The notes: generated from the sequence alone by a model not told the origin. Numbered from the stretch's first letter, positions 32,264 through 40,819 are shown. The stretch is 64,000 bases of DNA from Nocardioides humilatus (GCF_008373755.1 NZ_VUJV01000006.1:1-64000); one strand, 5' to 3'. Numbers and translations: made by a program.

Positions 32264-34984
32264 TCAGTCGTTGTCGACGACCTTGATCCGGAACCGCTGC
32301 GCCTCGCCGTTGCCGAGGTCCACCTTGAGGGCGACGTACTCGGCCCCCTCGGCCCGCTGGTCGTCGAACGTCGGGAGCTCGAGCTTCGCGGAGGTCCGCC
32401 CGGCGCGGATCTGGCCGTAGAGGCCGACGTAGAGCTTCCACAGCGGCCGGCTCGCGTCAGAGGCGTTGCCGTGGGTCGACAGCCACTTGGCGGGGACGTC
32501 GGTGCCGCGGAGGTCCTCGCCGCGGGTGCGGACGGTCTGGGCCCAGAGGTACTGGTCCAGCGCGATGGGGCTGCTCATCGTCACCTTGATGGTGATCGTC
32601 TCTCCCTCGCGGACACTGGCCGGGGCATCGATGTCGAAGGTAGGCGCCGGGTCGTCCTCGACGACGAAGAGCTCGCCGAGGTAGTCGTCGGTCGCGATGC
32701 CCGACATCGGCCAGAGAGCCACCTGGATCTGCTGGTCATAGCCCCACTGGTCGTCGGCCTCGTAGGTGACCGGGATCGTGCCCGACTTCTGACCGGGTGC
32801 GACGTCGACCACCAGGCGCTGGACCTGGCCACGCTGCTGGCCTGCGGTGAAGACCGAGAAACGTGCAGGCGCGGTCACCTTGCCGGTGATGGTGAAGGGG
32901 ATGCGGGCGACCTTGGTGCCGCCCGTGCCCTCATCGACCTGAACGCTCTTCACGCGCAGCTGCGGCAGGCGCTGGGTCTGTGCTGCCGGCAGGACGTCGG
33001 GTGCCGCTGCCACGTCGGCGATCCACACGTGGCCCTCGGGGGAGCCGGCGACCAGGTCGACCGCGGTGATGTCGGTGAGGTCGACGCCGCCGGCGCCGGT
33101 CGCGTCGACGATCACGGTGGTCGCCCACAGCTTGGTTGCGCCCGGTACCTCGGGAAGGGCTTGAGGTTGCGTGCCGGCGAGCGGCTCGAGCACCGCCGAC
33201 TGGCCGGACCCGTCGGTGATCCGGACCTGCACCTCGGGGGACGCGAAGGCGGGGTCGGCGATCGTCCGCAGCTCGAGCCGGTCGCTCGACAGGTCGAGCG
33301 GCGTGTCGAAACGGAGCCCGCCCGTCGCACCAGCGGACTGCCACGAGAACTCGAGGAACTTCCGCGTCGGGACGGCCTCACCGTCCATCGGCCAGTGCGG
33401 CGTGACGTTCTGGTTGTTCCGGCCGCAGATGGCGAACGACGCTGCCGACCACGACGCGATGCCGTTGCACAGCCGGGCATCGGCGTCGCCGGTCGCGATG
33501 GTGGGGCGGGCCTGCGAACCCGGACGGCGCTCGTCCCGGCCGCCGTTGACCGCGTGGCTCAGCACGTAGGCGTCGTCGATCGAGTCGACGGTGACGGGGG
33601 AGCCGTCGTACATCGGCAGGTAGCTGTCGTCGCCCGTGAAGAGGTGGACGGCGCCCGCGACGTAGGCCCGGCCGACCTTGCGCTGACCCTGCGGGGACAA
33701 GCGGTCGGGGTGCTTGCGGCCGCAGGTGGCGTCGGCGTCGCCGCCCCAGTCGTCCCACGACGGCGCCGCCGCGGTGCTCGGGGTCCACTCGGTGTTGAAG
33801 AAGTTGTGGTTGGCACCCATCACCAGCACGGAGCTCTTGAGGGACGTGTCGTCCTTGGCGATGTCACGACCCACGTCAGTGAACCGCTGGCCCTGGAGGT
33901 CGTAGACGTCGCCGTCGCAGTAGGGCAGGACGGTCAGGGTCGGCACATAGGGCGCCGTGTGCCAGGCGAAGTCGACCGGCGCGAGGAGGACCTGGCCGGC
34001 GATGCGGTACGGCGCGGTCGCCGGGATCTGGATCGACGCCCGGTCGACCCCTTCGCCACCACGGCTGTGGCCGACGAGGATGACCTGGTCGAGGTCGACC
34101 TGGTGCTCGGCCGCCAGGTCGACCCACCGGTCGAGGTGGGCGCGGACGACGGCCGCGCGAGCGTCGGAGCCGCCGTCGGGGAGCTGCCAGTCCTGGGCGT
34201 TGATGCCGTTGACCCGGATCGAGACCGTGGCGTAGCCCTGCGAGGCCAGGGTCTGCTGGATGTAGTCGTAGCCGAGCTGGCTCGGGATCTCCTCGAGCGG
34301 TGCCTTGCACGGCCAGCTGTCGTCACCCCAGTCGTCAGGGTCGACCGGGTTGTAGCAGACGCTGTGACGGCCGTGGAGGAACAGCACGAGCGGCCGCGGG
34401 CCGGTCGGGGCGTCGGCGGCCGGCTCGACGACGTGGCCGACCATCTCGATCGGCTCCTTCATGCCGGCGACCTTGAGCGGCTCCCACTCGTAGTCGCTCG
34501 TGACGGTCGCGTAGGGCCCGGGCTTGCCGGGGTCGCTGGCGTCGAGCTCGGTGGTCACGCGCCGCGGCACGGTGTCGTCGACCGTGCCGACGCCCGGGTC
34601 GAACCCTGCTTCGTCGAGGCGGTCACCGGAGAGGACGACGTCGAGGTCGGTCGGCGTCGGGGCCTGGTCGGCGGTGACCACGGCGGTCACGGTCCGTCCG
34701 TCGGCACCGATCGTGGGGGAGCCGAAGGCGAGATCGTCGCCGACGATCGTCGGGCGGTCGGAGCTGAGAGGGAGAGACTTGGGCGAGGTCCACGAGACGG
34801 CGTAGCGGCCATTGCCGAGGTCGTCGACCTGCCAGCCGTGGGGTGTGTTGTCCACGGCGGAGCCGAGGTTGGTCGGGGCTGCGGCGTGCGCCGCGGGGGT
34901 GAGGGTCGGCGTCAGCGCCGTGGCGGCTGAGGCGGTGAGGGCGAGCAGGGGCCAGAGGAGTCGTCGCGCTTGCACACCGTTCAT
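32264..34984 (-). CDS. Secreted alpha/beta-hydrolase with C-terminal beta domains
   Basis: A 906-residue exported protein with a signal peptide (about 1-35, ending AAHAA). An N-terminal beta region precedes a hydrolase/esterase-like catalytic domain at about residues 175-470: LVLFLHGRHSVCY, Ser in GHSRGGEGVDRAS, FAWHTAPYVPTLTVLPYCDGD and MGANHNFFN. The C-terminal third has repeated Ig- or Calx-beta-like modules (VQVDEGTGGTKVARIPFTI, FDIDAPASVREGETITIKV). It may act on an extracellular polymer or ester. Several Cys may form disulfides. It is divergent from the lipoprotein gene at 35047. Confidence 0.8.
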   Translation of the reverse strand: MNGVQARRLLWPLLALTASAATALTPTLTPAAHAAAPTNLGSAVDNTPHGWQVDDLGNGRYAVSWTSPKSLPLSSDRPTIVGDDLAFGSPTIGADGRTVTAVVTADQAPTPTDLDVVLSGDRLDEAGFDPGVGTVDDTVPRRVTTELDASDPGKPGPYATVTSDYEWEPLKVAGMKEPIEMVGHVVEPAADAPTGPRPLVLFLHGRHSVCYNPVDPDDWGDDSWPCKAPLEEIPSQLGYDYIQQTLASQGYATVSIRVNGINAQDWQLPDGGSDARAAVVRAHLDRWVDLAAEHQVDLDQVILVGHSRGGEGVDRASIQIPATAPYRIAGQVLLAPVDFAWHTAPYVPTLTVLPYCDGDVYDLQGQRFTDVGRDIAKDDTSLKSSVLVMGANHNFFNTEWTPSTAAAPSWDDWGGDADATCGRKHPDRLSPQGQRKVGRAYVAGAVHLFTGDDSYLPMYDGSPVTVDSIDDAYVLSHAVNGGRDERRPGSQARPTIATGDADARLCNGIASWSAASFAICGRNNQNVTPHWPMDGEAVPTRKFLEFSWQSAGATGGLRFDTPLDLSSDRLELRTIADPAFASPEVQVRITDGSGQSAVLEPLAGTQPQALPEVPGATKLWATTVIVDATGAGGVDLTDITAVDLVAGSPEGHVWIADVAAAPDVLPAAQTQRLPQLRVKSVQVDEGTGGTKVARIPFTITGKVTAPARFSVFTAGQQRGQVQRLVVDVAPGQKSGTIPVTYEADDQWGYDQQIQVALWPMSGIATDDYLGELFVVEDDPAPTFDIDAPASVREGETITIKVTMSSPIALDQYLWAQTVRTRGEDLRGTDVPAKWLSTHGNASDASRPLWKLYVGLYGQIRAGRTSAKLELPTFDDQRAEGAEYVALKVDLGNGEAQRFRIKVVDND

Positions 34985-35046
34985 GACGCGATTCTGGGGG
35001 GTTTGGTTGCCGTTGCGACCAGACTTTCGCCTTTATCTTTGAAACC

Positions 35047-35613
35047 GTGATGAGACGTACGGCGATCTGGGTGTTCGTGTGCGTCGTCGCGCTCGCGTTC
35101 ACGGCCTGTGGGTCCGATACGTCCGACGACTCCCCGGCGGAGGCCGACGGCACCAGTGGTCGGCTCACCATCGACTCCGCCGGGCCCCATCCGATCAATG
35201 CGCCGCCGGACAAGTACTTCGACCTGTCCCACCGGCTCGCCGGCCTGGTCGATGCTGAGGACGCGGAGTTCTCCGGCAGCTGGTACGACCCCGACACCGA
35301 CCAGATGGTCGTCGGAGCTGCCACCGACAAGGGCGTGGAGATCCTGACGAAGCGGGGCTTCGTCGACTCCGCCGAGCTGCGCGTCGAGCGGGTCCGGTGG
35401 AGCCTGCGTGCGGGTCAGGACGAGGTCAGGCAATGGGAGGAGGGCTCGATCCTGGCCGAGCGAGTTGTCATGTACGGCACCCTGCCGCAGGGCGACGGCT
35501 TCCTCGTCGGGATCACGGGCGACGATCTCACCGACGAGGAGCGGGCCGACCTTCTGGAGCTGCCCGGTCGGATCGAACTCGAGACGGGGCAGATGCCGGC
35601 ACAGCTGGGCTGA
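35047..35613 (+). CDS. Putative lipoprotein
   Basis: A 188-residue exported protein, unrecognised. It has a basic N-terminus, hydrophobic stretch and lipobox (VCVVALAFTACGSD, with lipidated Cys21), then an acidic linker and an alpha/beta domain of about 150 residues with no clear motif. GTG 35047 and ATG 35050 are adjacent starts. A TATCTT -10-like element at 35034-35039 would place transcription start at the start codon, suggesting a leaderless message. It is convergent with the small zinc protein, leaving a three-base gap. Confidence 0.65.
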   Translation: MMRRTAIWVFVCVVALAFTACGSDTSDDSPAEADGTSGRLTIDSAGPHPINAPPDKYFDLSHRLAGLVDAEDAEFSGSWYDPDTDQMVVGAATDKGVEILTKRGFVDSAELRVERVRWSLRAGQDEVRQWEEGSILAERVVMYGTLPQGDGFLVGITGDDLTDEERADLLELPGRIELETGQMPAQLG

Positions 35614-35616
35614 CCC

Positions 35617-35766
35617 TCACGCGGCGAGCGGGAAACCGCCGGGCAGCGCGGTGACCTGGCAGGCGCAGGTGTCGCTGCACGGCAGGTAGGTGTGCACCGC
35701 GTGGCCGCAGCCCGAGCACGGCAGGTCGTGGGAGAGGTGCTGGCTGTTCTGGTCGGTGGTCCACAT
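35617..35766 (-). CDS. Small cysteine-rich, probably zinc-binding protein
   Basis: A 49-residue protein starting MWTTDQNSQHLSHD, with cysteines at 17, 20, 30, 34 and 36 and histidines at 23 and 26 (CSGCGHAVH, CSDTCAC). This spacing suits a single zinc-binding knuckle. Start 35766 is well supported by AAGGAGG seven bases upstream; an in-frame extension to 35838 has no such site. Unknown function. The strong ribosome-binding site and clean spacing argue that it is real despite its size. Confidence 0.65.
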   Translation of the reverse strand: MWTTDQNSQHLSHDLPCSGCGHAVHTYLPCSDTCACQVTALPGGFPLAA

Positions 35767-35882
35767 GGTCCTGCCTCCTTGCTGGTGGGTGGGTGGTGCT
35801 TCATCTCCTCCACGAACGGCGACCACCGATTTCGACACCGCATCCGCAATTTCTTTTCGGCGGGATCTGCGATGCTCCCGCC

Positions 35883-36371
35883 ATGACGGAGCCGATCGAC
35901 CCCCACGTCCTCGAGCCCGGCCACGCGCCGACCCCGTTCACCGGCGACCAGATCCGCGCGGCGACCAAGGTGGGCAAGACCCTGCGGCGGGTCGTCGAGG
36001 AGGCCGGGGAGGCGCCGTACTTCCTCATCAGCAGGTTCGTCCAGGTCGAGGAACAGACGGCGGTTCTCGAGCGCTTTCGCGAGAGCTTGGACGGCGAGCC
36101 GATCGGCGAGCCGGTCCGCAATGAGATGCCGTGGCTCGGGCTGCAGCGGCACGCGTCGTTCGCGGCCGAGGCGACCACCATCGAGCCCGAGACGCTCGAC
36201 ACCCCGATCGGCCTCCTCGACTGCCTGCGCTACACGGTGCGCGACGGCGACGAGGAAGACGTCTTCTGGTTCGCCAAGGACCTGCCCGGTATGCCGATCC
36301 AACAGCTGTCCCGGGTCGACGGCGAGGTGGTGTCGACCGTGACGATGGTCGAATACATCGCCGGCGACTGA
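35883..36371 (+). CDS. Hypothetical cytoplasmic protein
   Basis: A 162-residue acidic protein, unrecognised, without signal peptide or TM helix. Visible features are an N-terminal helix (TGDQIRAATKVGKTLRRVVEEAGEAP), a central acidic helix and a beta-rich C-terminal half ending VSTVTMVEYIAGD. The ATG at 35883 fits the start of the compact domain; an upstream ATG at 35793 is in frame but overlaps the promoter region shared with the small zinc protein. No partner gene is obvious. Confidence 0.6.
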   Translation: MTEPIDPHVLEPGHAPTPFTGDQIRAATKVGKTLRRVVEEAGEAPYFLISRFVQVEEQTAVLERFRESLDGEPIGEPVRNEMPWLGLQRHASFAAEATTIEPETLDTPIGLLDCLRYTVRDGDEEDVFWFAKDLPGMPIQQLSRVDGEVVSTVTMVEYIAGD

Positions 36372-36382
36372 CCGGGTCCGCG

Positions 36383-36799
36383 TCAGCGGAGCACGACGCG
36401 CACCGGTCGTGTCTGGTCGGTGACGAGCGTGGCGGGCCCCGGTCGCGCGGTGCTCGGGACCTCGATCGTCCACGACACGTCGCCGGAACCGTCGGCATCG
36501 ACGGTTCCGAGCGTCCAGGTGCGACCGCGTTGGACCAGTCGCAGCTCGACGTCATCGAGTGGCTCGACTGGCTCGGGCTCATCGCAGTGCCGACTGCAGC
36601 CGACGGTGCAGCTGCCGACGTCGTTGCACCCATCGTTGAAGTGACGGCCCGCGACGGTCGACGTCCCGCGGGGAATCGCTGTGTCGGGGACGATCGAGAG
36701 GGTGGGGCCGGCACAGGAAGCAGCCGCGGGACCGTCGGGGTAGGGAACGACTGCCGAACCGAGGAGGACGGCAATGAGGGTCGGCGTTGAGCGCTTCAT
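36383..36799 (-). CDS. Secreted Ig-like domain protein
   Basis: A 138-residue exported protein. The signal peptide is about 1-27 (MKRSTPTLIAVLLGSAVVPYPDGPAAAS). The mature chain is a beta-sandwich of the type found in actinobacterial secreted proteins, with Cys-rich insert GCNDVGSCTVGCSRHC and terminal strands (GDVSWTIEVP, PGPATLVTDQTRPVRVVL). The six cysteines probably form disulfides. Function unknown. It is seven bases downstream of the next minus-strand gene, so the two likely form an operon. Confidence 0.65.
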   Translation of the reverse strand: MKRSTPTLIAVLLGSAVVPYPDGPAAASCAGPTLSIVPDTAIPRGTSTVAGRHFNDGCNDVGSCTVGCSRHCDEPEPVEPLDDVELRLVQRGRTWTLGTVDADGSGDVSWTIEVPSTARPGPATLVTDQTRPVRVVLR

Positions 36800-36806
36800 G
36801 CGCTGG

Positions 36807-37244
36807 CTATCCCGCCACGAAGACGTCGTAGGCAGCGCAGTCCGCAGGGACGTCGACGCCGGCGATCTCGAACGAGCCGGGCGACGCTCCGTCGGCCTCC
36901 CGCCCCTCGGCCGACCCCATTGCGACGTGGAATTCCTCGCCGACCGCGACCTCGCCCCACTCCGGGATGTCGATGGTCAACGGGTCCTCATCGACGACCT
37001 CGGTGCCGTGTGGGAACACGTAGACCCGGCCCTCCGCGCCCAGGCAGCCGCCGACGACCTCGAGCACCCCGCCGGCCCTGATGTCGGAGGCACCGCCGTC
37101 GTACTCGCCCACGAGGACCGTCACCCCGTCGACCTCGATGACCTGTCCCTGGCAGCTGCGCAGGCCGAGGACAACGACGAGCGCGACGACGATCGTCGCG
37201 CCGATCAACCAGGGCGACCGACGACGGAGCGCGAATGCGGCCAT
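36807..37244 (-). CDS. Single-TM extracytoplasmic beta-domain protein
   Basis: A 145-residue protein with an N-terminal basic patch and one TM helix (WLIGATIVVALVVVLGL), followed by a beta-rich external domain with three further cysteines. Its domain begins VIEVDGVTVLVGEYDG and ends FEIAGVDVPADCAAYDVFVAG. No family recognised. It precedes the secreted Ig-like gene by seven bases. Its upstream region carries the palindrome at 37287-37302 shared with the divergent membrane protein gene. Confidence 0.6.
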   Translation of the reverse strand: MAAFALRRRSPWLIGATIVVALVVVLGLRSCQGQVIEVDGVTVLVGEYDGGASDIRAGGVLEVVGGCLGAEGRVYVFPHGTEVVDEDPLTIDIPEWGEVAVGEEFHVAMGSAEGREADGASPGSFEIAGVDVPADCAAYDVFVAG

Positions 37245-37286
37245 GGGTGATCATCACTCGCGCCGATCCATTCGGGTGCGCTCGTT

Positions 37287-37302
37287 TGAGTAGCGCTACT
37301 CA
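37287..37302. promoter_or_regulatory. Perfect 16-bp palindrome in divergent promoter
   Basis: TGAGTAGCGCTACTCA lies 42 bases from one start (37244) and 34 bases from the other (37337). The size and symmetry suit a dimeric repressor (for example TetR type) controlling both genes. No regulator is encoded next to it. Confidence 0.5.
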
Positions 37303-37336
37303 TCCGTTATCGGTCCGCGACCAACACGCTAGGTGC

Positions 37337-37711
37337 ATGACGATCGCAACCGACCACCCGACCGGCGCCGACCAGACCCGCACGACGCGGGGGCTGCTCA
37401 TCACGACCGCTCTGCTCGTGGTGCCGCAACTGATCCTCGCCGTGGTCGTCCTCGTCCTCACCTGGACCGAGCTCTCGGGCATGACGCCACGCGAGCGGGC
37501 CGATTCGTATGCGAGCCTCGGCTACTACGTCGCCGGGATCATGGCGGTGCCGCCGCTGCTCGCCGGCCTGCTGGGCGGCGGCGCGTGGGCCTGGCGGGAG
37601 CGGCCACTCGGTGTCGGTCTCGCGACGGGCGCGGTCGTCGTCTCAGGCGTGGCCGTGATGATCTACCTGCGGAGCTACCTGCCGGGCTTCGTCGGCGTGT
37701 TCGGCTTCTGA
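37337..37711 (+). CDS. Small membrane protein
   Basis: A 124-residue protein with three transmembrane helices (ITTALLVVPQLILAVVVLVL, YYVAGIMAVPPLLAGLLGGG and LATGAVVVSGVAVMIYL). No family recognised and no charged catalytic residues within the helices. The ATG at 37337 follows GCTAGGTGC, with no good ribosome-binding site, so a leaderless message is possible. A longer in-frame start at 37235 would run through the palindrome and the divergent gene's start and is rejected. Confidence 0.65.
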   Translation: MTIATDHPTGADQTRTTRGLLITTALLVVPQLILAVVVLVLTWTELSGMTPRERADSYASLGYYVAGIMAVPPLLAGLLGGGAWAWRERPLGVGLATGAVVVSGVAVMIYLRSYLPGFVGVFGF

Positions 37712-37721
37712 TCGCCATCGC

Positions 37722-37772
37722 ACCTGACGTTTCGGCCCCGAATTCGGTGAATCAGGGACCGAAACGTCAGGT
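37722..37772. terminator. Bidirectional terminator-like inverted repeat
   Basis: Fourteen-base perfect arms ACCTGACGTTTCGG and CCGAAACGTCAGGT, with further partial pairing in the 23-base loop, lie between convergent genes. The right arm contains the stop codon of cobD. It could end both transcripts, or be one copy of a dispersed repeat. Confidence 0.7.
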
Positions 37773-38696
37773 ACGACGGCGGGCGAGTGCGCCGCAGGCG
37801 GTGACCAGAGCAGCGGCGATGCCCACGTGGCGGGCGAGCCGGCGGGCGCGGGCGAGGTCCCCGCGGACCGGCGCGCGGCCGTCGCCGAGGATGGCGCGGT
37901 GCTCGACCCACTGGTCGTCGCCGGCTCCGTAGGTGTTGGTGCCGCCGAGGCGGATGCCCAGCGCACCGGCGAAGGCCGCCTCGACGGGGCCGGCGTTGGG
38001 GCTGGGGTGTCCGGTTGCGTCCCGGCGCCACGCACCGACGGCGCCCGCCCGGTCCTCGCCGAGCGCGACGGCCAATGCGGCGGTCAGTCGGGATCCGGGC
38101 ACGTTGAGCACGTCGTCGAGCCGCGCGGACGCCCAGCCGAATCGCTCGTAGCGCGCCGACCGGTGCCCCACCATCGCGTCCAGCGTGTTGGCGGCGCGAT
38201 AGCCGAGGAGGCCGGGCACGCCCGCGACGGCTCCCCAGACCAGGGGTGCGACGACGGCGTCGGAGGTGTTCTCGGCGAGCGACTCGACCGTCGCGCGCAC
38301 GACCTCCGACTCGGAGAGGCGCGAGGTGTCGCGGCCCACCAGGTGGGTGAGCTGGACCCGGGCATCCGCGAGGTGTCCGGCGTCGAGCTGCTGCTGGATC
38401 GCTCGGCCTTCGCGATCCAACGACGTGCCACCGAGGACTGCCCAGGTCGCGATCGCGGTCGTGATCGTCCGGGGGAGAGTCCGCTCGGCCGTGACGCCGA
38501 GGACGATGGCACCGCCGACCAGCGTCGCGGTGTAGGCCACCCCGGCTGCTCGCTCGTCGCGCCACCACCGGCGTTCGAGCGCAGCGGCAACCGTGCCGAA
38601 ACCCGCGACGGGGTGCCCCCGTCGCGGGTCGGCGAAGACGCGGTCTGCGGCGTAGCCGAGCAGCAATCCGGCTGCCCGGCTGGCCGCTGTGGTCAC
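37767..38696 (-). CDS. cobD: Adenosylcobinamide-phosphate synthase (CobD/CbiB)
   Basis: A 309-residue integral membrane protein that links aminopropanol (phosphate) to cobyric acid. Signatures are SLAENTSDAVVAPLVWGAVAG, RAANTLDAMVGHRS and HPSPNAGPVEAAFAGALGI. Start ATG 38696 overlaps the cbtA stop by four bases. It is the last gene of a riboswitch-led transcript cbtB-cbtA-cobD. Length is normal for CbiB. Confidence 0.93.
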   Translation of the reverse strand: MTTAASRAAGLLLGYAADRVFADPRRGHPVAGFGTVAAALERRWWRDERAAGVAYTATLVGGAIVLGVTAERTLPRTITTAIATWAVLGGTSLDREGRAIQQQLDAGHLADARVQLTHLVGRDTSRLSESEVVRATVESLAENTSDAVVAPLVWGAVAGVPGLLGYRAANTLDAMVGHRSARYERFGWASARLDDVLNVPGSRLTAALAVALGEDRAGAVGAWRRDATGHPSPNAGPVEAAFAGALGIRLGGTNTYGAGDDQWVEHRAILGDGRAPVRGDLARARRLARHVGIAAALVTACGALARRRT

Positions 38697-39508
38697 AGGC
38701 TCGCGGCCAGCGCTCGCCGTTCGGCGTCGGCGGTCGCGTCGTCGTACAACTTGCCGACCAGCAGGGTCAGCGCCACGGCGATCGTCGCCCAGATCGAGGC
38801 GAGGGTGAGGAGGGAGGCGCGGCGGAAGTACCAGAGCGTGTCGGCGGGGAAGGTGCCGAGCTCATCGACGCTCGGCAGCAGCAGACCGGCCACGACGACG
38901 ACCACGACGTAACCGCCGGCCGCCATCAGTGCCGCGTTGACACCGTCGAACCTGCCGGAGAGCCGCCGTGCGACGACCACGGCAGCGATCGCCGCGAGCA
39001 CCGAGACCAGCAGCAGGGCGAAGTAGTCGCTCGTGCGGTGGCCGATCGTGTCGGGGCTGCCGACCGCGGGGGGCGTGGCGGGGTACTTGAGGAACGGCAC
39101 CAGGGCCACCGACACGAAGCCGATGCCGCCGACGAGCAGCGTCGAGCCGCGCGCCGACACGCGGCCGAGCCGGCCGATGACCGAAGCCGAGGCGAGCGCG
39201 GCGAGGCCGCCGAGCGCCGTACCGACGACGGCCATGCCGGTCAGCAGGCCCCAGCTCTTCTGGTTGTCGCGGGAGATCTCGACCATGCCGGGTTTGTCGG
39301 CCTCGGCCTCCTCGGCCTGCATCTCCTCGTGCGTCAGGTGGGCGGCAGCGGCCTCCTCGAGACCGATGGCGTCGTCGATGTGCGGCTCACCGAACGCGAA
39401 GGCGACGGCGAAGCCGATGAGTCCGGCCAGAAGGCCGGCGACGAGGCCGCGGATCAGGAACGCGGCCGGCGTCAGGGCAGGCTTACGCCCAGGGTTGTGC
39501 GTGATCAT
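38693..39508 (-). CDS. cbtA: Cobalt transporter subunit CbtA
   Basis: A 271-residue membrane protein with about five or six TM helices. The N-terminal helix AAFLIRGLVAGLLAGLIGFAVAFAFGEPHIDDAI is the CbtA signature, followed by an acidic His-containing loop (LTHEEMQAEEAEAD) that may collect metal. CbtA/CbtB pairs are predicted cobalt transporters found under cobalamin riboswitches, as here. It is twelve bases downstream of cbtB. The family is assigned by context in the literature, and direct biochemical proof is limited. Confidence 0.88.
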   Translation of the reverse strand: MITHNPGRKPALTPAAFLIRGLVAGLLAGLIGFAVAFAFGEPHIDDAIGLEEAAAAHLTHEEMQAEEAEADKPGMVEISRDNQKSWGLLTGMAVVGTALGGLAALASASVIGRLGRVSARGSTLLVGGIGFVSVALVPFLKYPATPPAVGSPDTIGHRTSDYFALLLVSVLAAIAAVVVARRLSGRFDGVNAALMAAGGYVVVVVVAGLLLPSVDELGTFPADTLWYFRRASLLTLASIWATIAVALTLLVGKLYDDATADAERRALAASL

Positions 39509-39520
39509 GTCGGTCCCGGC

Positions 39521-39739
39521 TCAGTGGCAGGGGTAACCGAGCAGGTGGCGCGCGTCGTGCACCCACTCGTGCACGGCGTTGCCCGCGGGCAGCGAGATCG
39601 CGCCCTGGTCGGCGCTCACGAAGAAGATCGCGAGCATCGCGAGCAGGCCGTAGAAGACGACCCAGGTGCCGATCTGGAGCAGCGGGATGGCCGGAAGCTC
39701 GACGGCGGGGGCGAGGGGAGCAGCAGACGACTGCGACAT
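39521..39739 (-). CDS. cbtB: Cobalt transporter accessory subunit CbtB
   Basis: A 72-residue protein with one TM helix (IGTWVVFYGLLAMLAIFFV) and a C-terminal His-rich metal site (HEWVHDARHLLGYPCH), the defining features of CbtB. A GAGGAGG site lies five bases before the ATG. It is the first gene behind a cobalamin riboswitch, followed by cbtA. Confidence 0.9.
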   Translation of the reverse strand: MSQSSAAPLAPAVELPAIPLLQIGTWVVFYGLLAMLAIFFVSADQGAISLPAGNAVHEWVHDARHLLGYPCH

Positions 39740-39784
39740 GTTTCCTCCTCAGGGATTCTGCGTCCCTGTCAGTTGGGGTGGAGT

Positions 39785-39895
39785 TGTGCGGACCCTCGGG
39801 TCTGACTCGTCCACCCACCAGGAGTGGCATCTCAGTAGCGCGACTGTGCCGGATTCACACCGACTTCCTCGTGCCCGCAAGCCGCAGCCTAGGGC
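39785..39895 (-). ncRNA. Cobalamin riboswitch upstream of cbtB
   Basis: On the minus strand the leader contains GAAGTCGGTGTGAATCCGGC, then AGTCGCGCTACTG (B12 box region) and GAGTCAGACCC, the conserved order of a cobalamin aptamer. It ends about 45 bases before the cbtB start. A short hairpin GGGA-N6-TCCC lies just before the GAGGAGG site and may be the regulatory switch. Confidence 0.88.
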
Positions 39896-39928
39896 ATCGC
39901 GCGGGCGCGGCGGCAGCCTGTCCGATGC

Positions 39929-40798
39929 TCACTTCCACGTGTCGACGACGAAGTCGCGGAAACGCGCCGCGGGTGGCGGCAAGTCGCGGTCGAGGCGCCA
40001 CGTCAGGCCGATCGTGCGACGTGCGGCGCTGCTCGCGATGGGGATGCCGACGGTGCCTGATGCGCCCGCAAACATCTCCGGGACGATCGCGACACCGAGG
40101 CCCGCGGCGACCAGTCCCTCGATGGTCGCGAGGTCCTGGCTCTCGAACGAGATCGTCGGGGCGACGTCAGCGGCTCGGAGGAGCCCGTCGAGCAGGGTGC
40201 GATAGCCGAAGCCGAGCGGGGTGGTCACGAGCTCCTCGTCAGCGAGGTCAGTGAGACGGACCCGCTTTCGGCCGGCGTAGCGGTGCCGTGGGGGCACGAC
40301 CAGCACGAGGGTGTCCTCCTGGACCGGATGCCAGCCGAAGGCGCCCTCGGGTCGCGCCGACATGATGGCCAGGTCGGCGGCGCCCGACATCAGGTCGCGG
40401 AGCATCTCGTGCCCCGGCTCCTGGGAGAGGAGCACCCGGACGCGCGGATAGCGCTCGTGGAAGTCGCGGAGCAGCTGAGGGACCAGCGAGCTGGCGATCG
40501 AGTCGAGGAACGCCAGCCGGACCACGCCGGTCTCCGGGTCGAGGGCGCTCGCGAGCTCGTCGACGAGCTGGGCGTAGCGAGCGACGACGTCAGCGGCGGC
40601 GCCCACCACGAGGTCGCCGTACGGCGTGGGGTGGACGCCGTCCGCCGCCCGCTCGAACAGGCGGACACCGAGCTCGTCCTCCATCCGCGCCAACGCTCGG
40701 GACAGCGTCGGCTGGCTGACGCCGAGGGCGTAGGACGCCTCGGTGACGTGCTCGTGCTCGGCGACGGTCAGCAGCCACGCGAGATCGCGGATCAGCAT
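39929..40798 (-). CDS. LysR-type transcriptional regulator
   Basis: A 289-residue regulator. The winged HTH at residues 1-60 (LAWLLTVAEHEHVTEASYAL, then VSQPTLSRALARMEDELGVRLFER) is followed by a periplasmic-binding-like effector domain. Start ATG 40798 places the HTH at the N-terminus; longer forms are unlikely. It is divergent from an MFS exporter, and a T-N11-A site lies between. It probably controls the exporter in response to a small aromatic or amphipathic ligand (inference). Confidence 0.9.
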   Translation of the reverse strand: MLIRDLAWLLTVAEHEHVTEASYALGVSQPTLSRALARMEDELGVRLFERAADGVHPTPYGDLVVGAAADVVARYAQLVDELASALDPETGVVRLAFLDSIASSLVPQLLRDFHERYPRVRVLLSQEPGHEMLRDLMSGAADLAIMSARPEGAFGWHPVQEDTLVLVVPPRHRYAGRKRVRLTDLADEELVTTPLGFGYRTLLDGLLRAADVAPTISFESQDLATIEGLVAAGLGVAIVPEMFAGASGTVGIPIASSAARRTIGLTWRLDRDLPPPAARFRDFVVDTWK

Positions 40799-40819
40799 GC
40801 TTCGAGGGTCGCACACCTC

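Noticed and set aside
32471-34930. 819-residue open frame antisense to the secreted hydrolase
   Set aside because: The minus-strand protein has a signal peptide and catalytic elbow; the plus frame is low complexity.
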